Source: Verrucomicrobia bacterium UBA3214
GTDB taxonomy: Bacteria; Verrucomicrobiota; Kiritimatiellia; RFP12; UBA1067
Assembly: GCA_002363575.1 (NCBI GenBank)
Contig: DEWI01000150.1
Location: 1 to 11,271, forward strand
DNA: 11,271 bases
Direction: 5' to 3'
Under the pieces are notes generated by a model, which worked only from the letters and a program-made list of their open reading frames with translations, searched no databases and was not told where the DNA came from. The translations under genes were made by a program, and so were the position numbers. Within the stretch, counting starts at the first letter, position 1; each line of letters begins with the position of its first letter. Shown in pieces: positions 1-6,354 of this stretch.

Positions 1-1
1 C

Positions 2-1855
2 GACCACTCGATAGTCGAGAGGAATGCAAGGCACGTGCTTTTCTACCGCAACCATCCGTCCGTGCTGATATGGTCCGCAGGCAACGAGACGGGACATGGC
101 GATTGCTTCCGCCATGCGATAGCGGAGGTGAAGAATATCGACCCGTCGCGACCGGTCCATTGGGAGCGTGGCAACAAGGACGCCGACATAGACGGGCGCA
201 TGTATCCTTCCGTGGAATGGCTTGAGATGCGCGGAAAACTCGGCGACGGGCCAGCCGGACTCCCCGTCCCGGGGCGCAGCGAGAACGACTCGTCCCCGAA
301 GGACAATTCGTCCGGCAAGGTGTTTTTCCTGACCGAATACGCGCATGCCATGGGCAACTCGATGGGCAACTTCGCCGAGTACTGGGACGTGATATATTCC
401 TACGAGTCGCTATGCGGAGGGTGCATCTGGGACTGGGTTGACCAGGCCGTATGGAAATCTACCGGAGAAGTTGGAGCTGACGGAAAGCCAGAGCGCTATC
501 TCGCATACGGCGGGGACTGGGACGAGCAGCCGAACGACGGCCCCTTCAACTGCAATGGCGTCGTCGATCCCTTCCGCCGCGTCACCGCCAAGCTCGTCGA
601 GGTCGGGCACGTCCACCGCAATCTCGTTGTTCACGACGACATGACGCTCGAAAACCGCTTCGGCTTTACGTGGGCGGATGAATTCGACGGCGAGTGGGAG
701 CTTGTCGAAAACGGTGTTGTCGCCCAACGCGGCAAATTCGCCGTTCCGCACGTCGCCCCACTGTCGTCCGGGAAGCTCGATCTGCCGCGCTTCAAGCTGA
801 AGGCCGGCGCGGAGTGCTTCCTGAATGTGAATTTCGCGCTCAAAGAAGATACGCTCTGGGCGGAGAAGGGCTGGCGAGTCGCGCGGAACCAGCTGCGGCT
901 CTCCCCGCCCGCGGCGCAGCCGCCGCGCGTCGCCGGCGCGCCGTTCGAAGTCTCCGGTTCCGGCGAGGATATAGAGATCGTGGCGGGTGGCACGAAAGCC
1001 GTCTTCTCGCGCGAGACGGGGACTCTGTCGGAGCTTGTGATGAATGGAAAGACGATTCTGAAGGACGCCGCGCGAGGGGTTGTCTCCGGACCAAGGTTGA
1101 CATGCGAGCGCGCGTTTACGGACAACGACATTTGGCTTTCGGGCGGAAGCAGGCTCGACAAGCCCGGGTCGTTCGTCATGTCGGGTCTCTCGCAGCTCGC
1201 GTATCATGCAAGGCCGATCGAGGTTGATGCGCAGAAGGGCGTTGTGCGGACTTGCGTGGAAGTGACCGGTTCGAAGTCCGCGGGATTCACGCATGAGTGC
1301 GCATGGACGTTCGCGGCGGACGGCTCGGTGAGCGTCGAGAATGTCGTCACTCCGCACGGGACGATGCCTATGGCGCTGCCGAGGCTCGGGCTTTCGCTCA
1401 GGCTCGACAAGTCGCTCGAGAACGTCAAATGGTACGGGAGGGGGCCGCGAGAGAACTATATAGACAGATGCACCGGCTCGTTCTTCGGCGTGTGGGAAGC
1501 GACGGTCGATGGCTTGTTCGAGCCGTATGTGCGCCCGCAGGACAACGGATACAGGGCGGACGTCAGATGGGTGGAGCTGACCGACGGCGACGGAAGGGGC
1601 GCAAGGTTCGCGGCGTCGGCGCCGATGTTCGTGCAGGCCATGCACTACGGCATGGAGGATCTCGCGTTTTCGCGGCACCTGAACGGCGAGAGGCGTTCGG
1701 CGCATCCGCTCGTCCGCCGCGACGATGTGCGGCTCAATCTCGATATTCGCCAGCTGGGGCTGGGCGGCGCTTCCTGCGGCCCGAAGCCGATGGACAAGTA
1801 CATATTCCCCGTAAAGCCGGAGCGCTGGACGCTGTTTATCTTGTCCGCAAGGTAG
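2..1855 (+). CDS. Beta-galactosidase, GH2 LacZ type (5' truncated)
   Basis: This retaining glycosidase hydrolyses terminal beta-galactosides. The reading frame is open from base 2, so the sugar-binding and first Ig-like domains lie outside the window. Visible in order are the end of the TIM barrel, an Ig-like domain, and the LacZ C-terminal beta-sandwich (Bgal_small_N). The acid/base Glu is the GAG at 86-88 in WSAGNETGHG, and the nucleophile Glu is the GAA at 335-337 in TEYAHAMGNS. GGCIWDWVDQA, YGGDWDEQPND, WYGRGPRENY and PYVRPQDNG all match E. coli LacZ landmarks in the same order. GTG at 35 is an internal Val, not a start, because family-typical residues precede it. One oddity is Cys (1775-1777) where LacZ proteins usually have the Trp equivalent to E. 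coli W999. No export signal can be judged without the 5' end. The family is very secure; the exact substrate is not. Confidence 0.95.
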   Translation, partial: DHSIVERNARHVLFYRNHPSVLIWSAGNETGHGDCFRHAIAEVKNIDPSRPVHWERGNKDADIDGRMYPSVEWLEMRGKLGDGPAGLPVPGRSENDSSPKDNSSGKVFFLTEYAHAMGNSMGNFAEYWDVIYSYESLCGGCIWDWVDQAVWKSTGEVGADGKPERYLAYGGDWDEQPNDGPFNCNGVVDPFRRVTAKLVEVGHVHRNLVVHDDMTLENRFGFTWADEFDGEWELVENGVVAQRGKFAVPHVAPLSSGKLDLPRFKLKAGAECFLNVNFALKEDTLWAEKGWRVARNQLRLSPPAAQPPRVAGAPFEVSGSGEDIEIVAGGTKAVFSRETGTLSELVMNGKTILKDAARGVVSGPRLTCERAFTDNDIWLSGGSRLDKPGSFVMSGLSQLAYHARPIEVDAQKGVVRTCVEVTGSKSAGFTHECAWTFAADGSVSVENVVTPHGTMPMALPRLGLSLRLDKSLENVKWYGRGPRENYIDRCTGSFFGVWEATVDGLFEPYVRPQDNGYRADVRWVELTDGDGRGARFAASAPMFVQAMHYGMEDLAFSRHLNGERRSAHPLVRRDDVRLNLDIRQLGLGGASCGPKPMDKYIFPVKPERWTLFILSAR

Positions 1856-2064
1856 CAGCCGCGCCGCCGCGCACGCCGCCATTGCGGGCGGTTTCGCGGG
1901 GATTCGACGCGAAGTGCGCGAAGAAGCGCCTTTGCGATTCCGCCAAAACCGGGGCGCGCCCAGGCGTGCTCCGCGTTGGAATCCGGTAAACGGGGAACGG
2001 GTGCGCTCCGCCGGCATCCCGCGTCGCGCCCGGCATGCTGCAAAATATGCTATAATATCCGTCG
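1856..2064. other. Intergenic spacer between beta-galactosidase and ddl
   Basis: This 209-base spacer has no convincing gene. A short GC hairpin (CCGCC at 1876-1880 pairing with GGCGG at 1887-1891, followed by only TTT) is a weak candidate for the end of the beta-galactosidase transcript. The last 20 bases change abruptly from GC-rich to AT-rich and hold the ddl promoter. Confidence 0.6.
2048..2056 (+). promoter_or_regulatory. Extended -10 promoter of ddl
   Basis: TGCTATAAT is a perfect -10 hexamer (2051-2056) with an upstream TG extension. No TTGACA-like -35 is visible 16-18 bases upstream. A start about seven bases after the hexamer would fall near 2063, one or two bases before the ddl ATG. 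The motif matches the promoter of the sialidase gene. Confidence 0.75.
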
Positions 2065-2967
2065 ATGAAAGAATTTCGGAAGGTGGCGGTATTGATGGGC
2101 GGGACGTCGAACGAACGCGAGGTTTCCCTCGTGAGCGGGAAAAACGTCGCGGACGCCCTCGAAAGCCTTGAAAAATACGATGTTTCGCGCGTCACGCTGG
2201 ATGCAGACAATATCGACGCGCTGCCGGACGGCATGGACGCCGTCTATATCGCGCTGCATGGCGGCTGGGGGGAGTCCGGAGGCGTGCAGGCGGCTTTGGA
2301 CAAGCGCAAAATCCCGTACACCGGGCCGGGCGCCGAGGCCTCGCGCATCGCGATGGACAAGGTGAAGACGAAACTCGTGCTCGAAATGAAAGGCGTGCCG
2401 ACGGCGAAGTGGACATTGGCGTCGGCCGGCGCGGAAGCTTCGCCGCTGCCGCTTCCCGTTGTGGTCAAGCCGCCTTGCGACGGCTCGTCGGTCGGCATCG
2501 GCAAGGTCTCCACGGCGGCGGAATGGCCCGGCGCGCTCGCATGCGCGCTCGCCGCGCAAGGCGGCAAGGGCGAAGTCCTCGTCGAGGAATACATCCCCGG
2601 GCGGGAAATGACGGTGGGGATTATCGACGGCGAGCCGCTAGACGTCGTGGAGATAATCGCCAAGGGCGGGTGGTACGGCTATGAAGAGAAGTACAATTCC
2701 GAAGAGACTCGCTATCCGTTCTTCGACGACGAGCCGCTCGCGGGAAAATTGAAAGAGACGGCGCTCGCGGCGTGGAAGGCTCTCGGCTGCCGCGGCGTCG
2801 CGCGTGTGGATTTCCGCGTTTCGCCGCTTGGCAGGATATACGTGCTGGAGCTGAACACGTCGCCGGGGTTCACGGCGCATTCTCTCGTCCCGCGCGCGGG
2901 AATGCGCGGCGGCCGCTCGTTTGCGCAGGTCTGCGAAAGAATACTTTCCGCGGCGACTTTCGGGTGA
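2065..2967 (+). CDS. ddl: D-alanine--D-alanine ligase
   Basis: This cytoplasmic ATP-grasp enzyme joins two D-Ala molecules for the peptidoglycan precursor. It has 300 residues, close to E. coli DdlB. Visible motifs are GGTSNERE (12-19, Glu17 for the first D-Ala), ALHGG (63-67), the ATP-binding run KPPCDGSSVG (135-144), Arg247/Asp249, and the metal ligands Glu262 and Asn264 in LELNTSPG. AHSLVP follows at 271-276. Lys209-Tyr210 in the omega loop is the D-Ala-type signature rather than the His/Phe of VanA-like D-lactate ligases, so a normal D-Ala-D-Ala product is expected. ATG 2065 is the earliest possible start because an in-frame TAA lies at 2053-2055 inside the -10 box. Met11 (2095) has an SD-like GGAAGG (2078-2083) upstream but would remove the first beta strand. 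The gene begins a ddl-ftsQ-ftsA-ftsZ series, the order of the classical dcw cluster. Confidence 0.96.
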   Translation: MKEFRKVAVLMGGTSNEREVSLVSGKNVADALESLEKYDVSRVTLDADNIDALPDGMDAVYIALHGGWGESGGVQAALDKRKIPYTGPGAEASRIAMDKVKTKLVLEMKGVPTAKWTLASAGAEASPLPLPVVVKPPCDGSSVGIGKVSTAAEWPGALACALAAQGGKGEVLVEEYIPGREMTVGIIDGEPLDVVEIIAKGGWYGYEEKYNSEETRYPFFDDEPLAGKLKETALAAWKALGCRGVARVDFRVSPLGRIYVLELNTSPGFTAHSLVPRAGMRGGRSFAQVCERILSAATFG

Positions 2968-3033
2968 CGGCCGCGCGCACGGCGGAAAAGGCGGCTTCAC
3001 GAATCAACCAACCATAGACAGGCTTTTCAGACA

Positions 3034-3900
3034 TTGCGAAAGAACATACGCAGAAAATCGTTGCTCCACGCCGCATTGAGGGCGAATCGCGCCGACGACG
3101 GCACGACGGCGAAAATCGTCGCCGGCGTCGCGCTCGTCGTCCTCGGCGTGGCGCTGGCGGCGGGCGCCGCGGCCGGCGTGAGCAGCATGCACGCGACGTG
3201 GAAGGAGCAGTGCGTCCTGCGCGACGTCGCGCGCCAGGTTTCCGTGGATACCGGCAGCCATGTCAAGCGCAGCGTCATACTCGAAGGTTTCGGCCTGAAG
3301 GAGGGCGCCAATCTCGAAGAGATAGACTTCGCGGCCAGGCGCGCGGAGCTTCTGCGCAAGGTGCCGAACATCCGTTCGCTGACGGTCAAGCGCATCCTGC
3401 CGGACTGCGTGGAAATCTCCGTGATCGAGCGCGAGCCGGTCGCGAAGCTCGAGCTGAAAGGCTCGAAGCATCCATCGGGGCTGGTCGTCGATTCCGAGGG
3501 TGTTGTGTTCCGCAGGCGCGGCGGCGCTACCGATCTCCTGCCGAAGATCGTGGAAGCGCGCCAGCCCGGCACGCCGCCCGGAAAGGCTCTCGAAGGGAAT
3601 GCGCGCTCGGCGCTCGAGCTGATCATGCTTTCCTCCGAAGAGGAGTTCGCGGGGCTGGGGATAATCGCCGTCGATCTTTCGCAGAAGGACTATCTCCTCG
3701 CGGTGCTGGGCAACTACCAGCGCGCGAAGATCGCCTGGGAAGGCATGGAGCATCCCGACGTCCTCTCAAGACGGAACATGCGCGAGCGCGTCGCCGTCCT
3801 GCGCAGCGCGGTGCTTACGGGCGTGGCGACGCGCGCGAAGATCTGGAATGCCACGCAACCCGGCCACATAACCGCGGATACGAAGGAGCCTATACCATGA
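3034..3900 (+). CDS. ftsQ: Cell division protein FtsQ/DivIB (POTRA domain)
   Basis: FtsQ is a bitopic inner-membrane protein that links cytoplasmic division proteins to the periplasmic septal wall synthases. The predicted 288 residues show a short Arg/Lys-rich cytoplasmic tail (1-20), one membrane segment (about 26-49, AKIVAGVALVVLGVALAAGA), then a POTRA domain (about 81-137). The POTRA domain ends in the family-typical run VPNIRSLTVKRILPDCVEI followed by EREPVAKL. The rest (about 138-275) fits the FtsQ beta domain. The identification rests on this architecture and the position between ddl and ftsA, since FtsQ sequences are poorly conserved. The start is uncertain. The frame is open from just after the ddl stop but holds no ATG or GTG before the membrane segment, so TTG at 3034 is chosen, with TTG 3061 and 3076 as alternatives. 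No good Shine-Dalgarno is visible. The last codons overlap the ftsA start as ATGA. Confidence 0.88.
   Translation: MRKNIRRKSLLHAALRANRADDGTTAKIVAGVALVVLGVALAAGAAAGVSSMHATWKEQCVLRDVARQVSVDTGSHVKRSVILEGFGLKEGANLEEIDFAARRAELLRKVPNIRSLTVKRILPDCVEISVIEREPVAKLELKGSKHPSGLVVDSEGVVFRRRGGATDLLPKIVEARQPGTPPGKALEGNARSALELIMLSSEEEFAGLGIIAVDLSQKDYLLAVLGNYQRAKIAWEGMEHPDVLSRRNMRERVAVLRSAVLTGVATRAKIWNATQPGHITADTKEPIP
3883..3888 (+). promoter_or_regulatory. Shine-Dalgarno site of ftsA
   Basis: AAGGAG lies 8 bases before the ATG at 3897, inside the end of ftsQ. It fixes the ftsA start, because the ftsA frame is open far upstream (from about 3198) through ftsQ. Together with the ATGA overlap it points to translational coupling of ftsQ and ftsA. 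Confidence 0.85.
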
Positions 3901-5099
3901 GCACCATACACGCCGCGCTGGAGATCGGCACGACGCGCACCGTGCTGGCGATCGGCGAAGCGCAGGGCGCGAGCGGGCGCCTGCGCATAACATGCCGCGC
4001 CAGCATCGCCTCGGCAGGCGTGAAGAAAAGCCAGATCTACAATATCGCCCAGGCTTCGCAGTCTGTCAGAAGCGTATTGAAGGAAATCGAGCGCAAGCAG
4101 CTCGAGAGCGGCACCGCGATAACGATAAACAACGCCTTCCTCGTCGTCAACGGCCGCCACGTCGCCGCAGACCGCTTCCAAGGCACCGCGCAGATCGCGC
4201 GCCGCAAGGTTTCCGTCGATGACATGGAGGAAGCGCAGCGCACGGCGCGCGCGATGACGCTTCCCAAGGATCGCGAAATCCTCGATATCGTCGAAGGCGA
4301 CTATTCCGTGGACGGCTACGGCGGCACGCGCTCTCCCGAGGGGCTTTCCGGCAGAGTGCTCAGGCTCGACGCCATACACATCCACGCCGACGCCAACAGA
4401 ATCAACGATGCCCGCACGGCGGCCGGCGAGGCGCGGCTCGATCTGCGCGATCCTCTTTTCGCCGCGACATGCGCGGCCGATGCCGTGCTGGACGAATCGG
4501 AAAAGCGCGACGGCACGATGGTGCTGGATCTCGGCGGCGGCTGCACGGGCTACGCCATTTACGCGGGCGGAACGCTGGTCGCCACCGGCGTGATCGGCGT
4601 CGGCGGCGACCATATTTCCAACGACATCGCCTGCGCCTTCCAGACGACGCAAGCGCAGGCGGACGAGCTTAAGCTCGCCGAGGCTTCCGCCATCGTCGGC
4701 GCGGACGCGGAGGCTTCGCCGCGCGTGCAGGTCGGCGGCGCTTCCCCGCTGATGGAGCAGCGCACGATCTCCAGGCACGCGCTGGATACGGTCGTGAACG
4801 CGAGGTGCCGCGAGCTTTGCGCGATCTTGCGCGAGACGCTGGACGAGAACGGCCTTCTGCATCGCCTGCACGGCGGCATCGTGCTGACGGGCGGCGGCGC
4901 GGCGATGCGTTCGCTGCCCGCTCTCGTGACGCGGGAGTTCGGCGCCGGCGTCCGTTTCGGTGTGCCCGTCGCCGTGGACGGCCTCGAGGACGAGGCGCAT
5001 CCGGAAGCGTACGCCGCGATCGCCGGAGCGCTGATGTACGCCCACCGGAACTACGAAGAGAAGAGTCTCATACAGACGCTGTTCGGCGGCTTCAAATGA
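3897..5099 (+). CDS. ftsA: Cell division protein FtsA (actin-like)
   Basis: FtsA is an actin-fold ATP-binding protein that anchors FtsZ to the inner membrane and recruits later divisome proteins. At 400 residues it is close to the usual length. Family landmarks are the phosphate-1 loop LEIGTTRT (8-15), the FtsA-specific 1C subdomain (about 80-160, including LVVNGRHVAA), PEGLSGRVLRL (147-157), phosphate-2 MVLDLGGG (208-215), the adenosine motif GGIVLTGGGAAM (326-337), and the run NARCRELCAIL (301-311). The C-terminus KSLIQTLFGGFK looks like the short amphipathic membrane-targeting helix. The oddity is in phosphate-2, where the acidic residue usual after GGGTx is Gly218 here. ATG 3897 is set by AAGGAG upstream and by the conserved N-terminus. 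Its partner FtsZ lies 111 bases downstream. Confidence 0.96.
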   Translation: MSTIHAALEIGTTRTVLAIGEAQGASGRLRITCRASIASAGVKKSQIYNIAQASQSVRSVLKEIERKQLESGTAITINNAFLVVNGRHVAADRFQGTAQIARRKVSVDDMEEAQRTARAMTLPKDREILDIVEGDYSVDGYGGTRSPEGLSGRVLRLDAIHIHADANRINDARTAAGEARLDLRDPLFAATCAADAVLDESEKRDGTMVLDLGGGCTGYAIYAGGTLVATGVIGVGGDHISNDIACAFQTTQAQADELKLAEASAIVGADAEASPRVQVGGASPLMEQRTISRHALDTVVNARCRELCAILRETLDENGLLHRLHGGIVLTGGGAAMRSLPALVTREFGAGVRFGVPVAVDGLEDEAHPEAYAAIAGALMYAHRNYEEKSLIQTLFGGFK

Positions 5100-5210
5100 C
5101 GCGGCGCGAGCGGCCGGCGCAGCGGAATCCGCGCCACGCGGAAAGCCGCCGCCCGCCAGCCCCCCTCCGCGGCCGGAGAGCGCCAGAACGGCTACACAGG
5201 CGAATTCAAG
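5100..5210. other. ftsA-ftsZ spacer with small hairpins
   Basis: This 111-base GC-rich spacer has no gene and no TATAAT-like box. It holds a perfect 5-bp stem with a 4-base loop (CTCCG 5165-5169, CGGAG 5174-5178) about 30 bases before the ftsZ start. A T-tract is absent, so it is not a terminator. Whether it tunes ftsZ translation is unknown. Confidence 0.4.
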
Positions 5211-6302
5211 ATGAAAAACACATGCGAAAACATGCTGCTCGTCGGCGTCGGCGGCACCGGATGCGCGATGGCGCGCGCCGTCGATGGCGCGCTTGGCGGC
5301 GTTCGCCACCTGCTTGTCGATACCGACGCTTCTTCGCTGGAGGGCGCGCCTTGCAGCCTCTTGCTGGGCGCTGAGCGCCTAGGCGGGCGCGGCACCGGAG
5401 GCGAAATCGTCTCCGCGCGCCTGGCGGCCGAGGATTCCGCGGCGAAGTTCGACGAGTTCATAACGGGCGTGCGCATCGCCGTCATCGCCGCGGCGCTCGG
5501 CGGCGGCACCGGCGGCGGCGCAACGCTGGAGCTGGCGCGCCTCCTCGCCGCCCGCGGCATCGCCGTCATCGTTTTCGCCACCATGCCGTATGCGTTCGAA
5601 GGGGAGGCGCGGCAGCGCAGCGCGCGCGGCATCGCTCCGATGATCGCCGCCGTCGCCGGCGCGTCTTTCTTCGTCCCTCTCGACGAGCTCGCGGGCGGCT
5701 GCGATGAAATGGCCGCCGCAATGGAGATCGGCCGCGAGCGCATGGGCGCGGCGATCGCGCTTTTCTGGCGGATAGTTGCTACGCCGGGATACATAAGGCT
5801 CGACGTCGAGCGTCTCAGGCACATCGTGCAGGGCGCAGGGCGCGGGCGCTTCGCCGTCGTCAAGATGCGCGGCCCGAAGCGCGCGGAGCTTGCGCTCGCC
5901 AGTCTGGCGTCCACGCCTTTGCTTGTCGAGGGCACGAACGCCGTGCGCTTCATCCTCTGCGGAATTCTCGCGGGCGACGACCTGCGGCTTTCGGAAATCG
6001 CTCTTGTCGCCGACGGCTTGAAATGCGGTTTCGGCGGCGGGAAGAGCGAATTCGAGCTTGCCACGGTTAACGACGAGAAGGCGTTTTCCGGGGATTTCTG
6101 CGTCGTCGCCATGATGTTCGAGCAGCCTTCGCGCACTGACGAAGCGGCGAAGCCGCGTGTGCCGCGCAAAGGCAAGGTGTCGGCGGGCAGGCGCGCGCTG
6201 ATGGTGGATACGCGCTTCAAGAATGTCGAGCCGACGATTTGGAACGATCAGGATCTGGATGTTCCCGCGTTCCTCCGCCAGAATATCACGCTGGAGTTTT
6301 AA
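5211..6302 (+). CDS. ftsZ: Divergent FtsZ, tubulin-like division GTPase
   Basis: FtsZ forms the cytoplasmic polymer ring that organises septation. This 363-residue protein lies where ftsZ is expected and has the FtsZ fold in order. These are the T1 loop GVGGTG (12-17), LLVDTDASSL (34-43), the tubulin signature GGGTGGGA (97-104), Glu130 and Arg134 in FEGEAR (E. coli E138, R142 by alignment), Glu176 (E. coli D187 position), TPGYIRLD (191-198), and a C-terminal GTPase-activating domain to about 303. After a short linker it ends in DLDVPAFLR (348-356), matching the FtsZ tail peptide that binds FtsA. The catalytic T7 loop is rewritten: the usual NxDxxD reads RLDVER (196-201), keeping only the middle Asp. 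Nucleotide binding looks preserved, while polymerisation-coupled GTP hydrolysis may be weak or different. Met8 (5232) is an alternative start, and no strong Shine-Dalgarno is seen. Orthology is secure from position, fold and tail. Confidence 0.92.
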   Translation: MKNTCENMLLVGVGGTGCAMARAVDGALGGVRHLLVDTDASSLEGAPCSLLLGAERLGGRGTGGEIVSARLAAEDSAAKFDEFITGVRIAVIAAALGGGTGGGATLELARLLAARGIAVIVFATMPYAFEGEARQRSARGIAPMIAAVAGASFFVPLDELAGGCDEMAAAMEIGRERMGAAIALFWRIVATPGYIRLDVERLRHIVQGAGRGRFAVVKMRGPKRAELALASLASTPLLVEGTNAVRFILCGILAGDDLRLSEIALVADGLKCGFGGGKSEFELATVNDEKAFSGDFCVVAMMFEQPSRTDEAAKPRVPRKGKVSAGRRALMVDTRFKNVEPTIWNDQDLDVPAFLRQNITLEF

Positions 6303-6303
6303 G

Positions 6304-6323
6304 GCGCCGCCGCACGGCGGCGC
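6304..6323 (+). other. GC-rich hairpin after ftsZ
   Basis: GCGCCGCCG (6304-6312) and CGGCGGCGC (6315-6323) are perfect inverted repeats starting two bases after the ftsZ stop. The innermost pair must open to form a 4-base loop. No U tract follows, so a rho-independent terminator is unlikely. It may stabilise the upstream mRNA or attenuate read-through into mutL. Confidence 0.5.
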
Positions 6324-6354
6324 GCGAATCTGCAACGCTTCCCGAGTCCCAGCC

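Noticed and set aside
410..2017. 535-codon open frame on the minus strand
   Set aside because: It is antisense to the beta-galactosidase, is rich in Arg and Pro, and shows no family motif.
3198..3896. N-terminal extension of ftsA into ftsQ
   Set aside because: The frame is open, but the translation is Arg-rich noise. FtsA homology and the AAGGAG site place the start at 3897.
5170..5178. Hairpin before ftsZ as a terminator
   Set aside because: No T tract follows, and the gene order predicts co-transcription of ftsA and ftsZ.
3714..5309. 531-codon open frame on the minus strand
   Set aside because: It covers ftsA in antisense and has no recognisable motif, whereas the plus strand carries clear FtsA landmarks.
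6223..6354. N-terminal extension of mutL into ftsZ
   Set aside because: It would overlap the conserved FtsZ tail out of frame, and MutL proteins begin only a few residues before KIAAGE.
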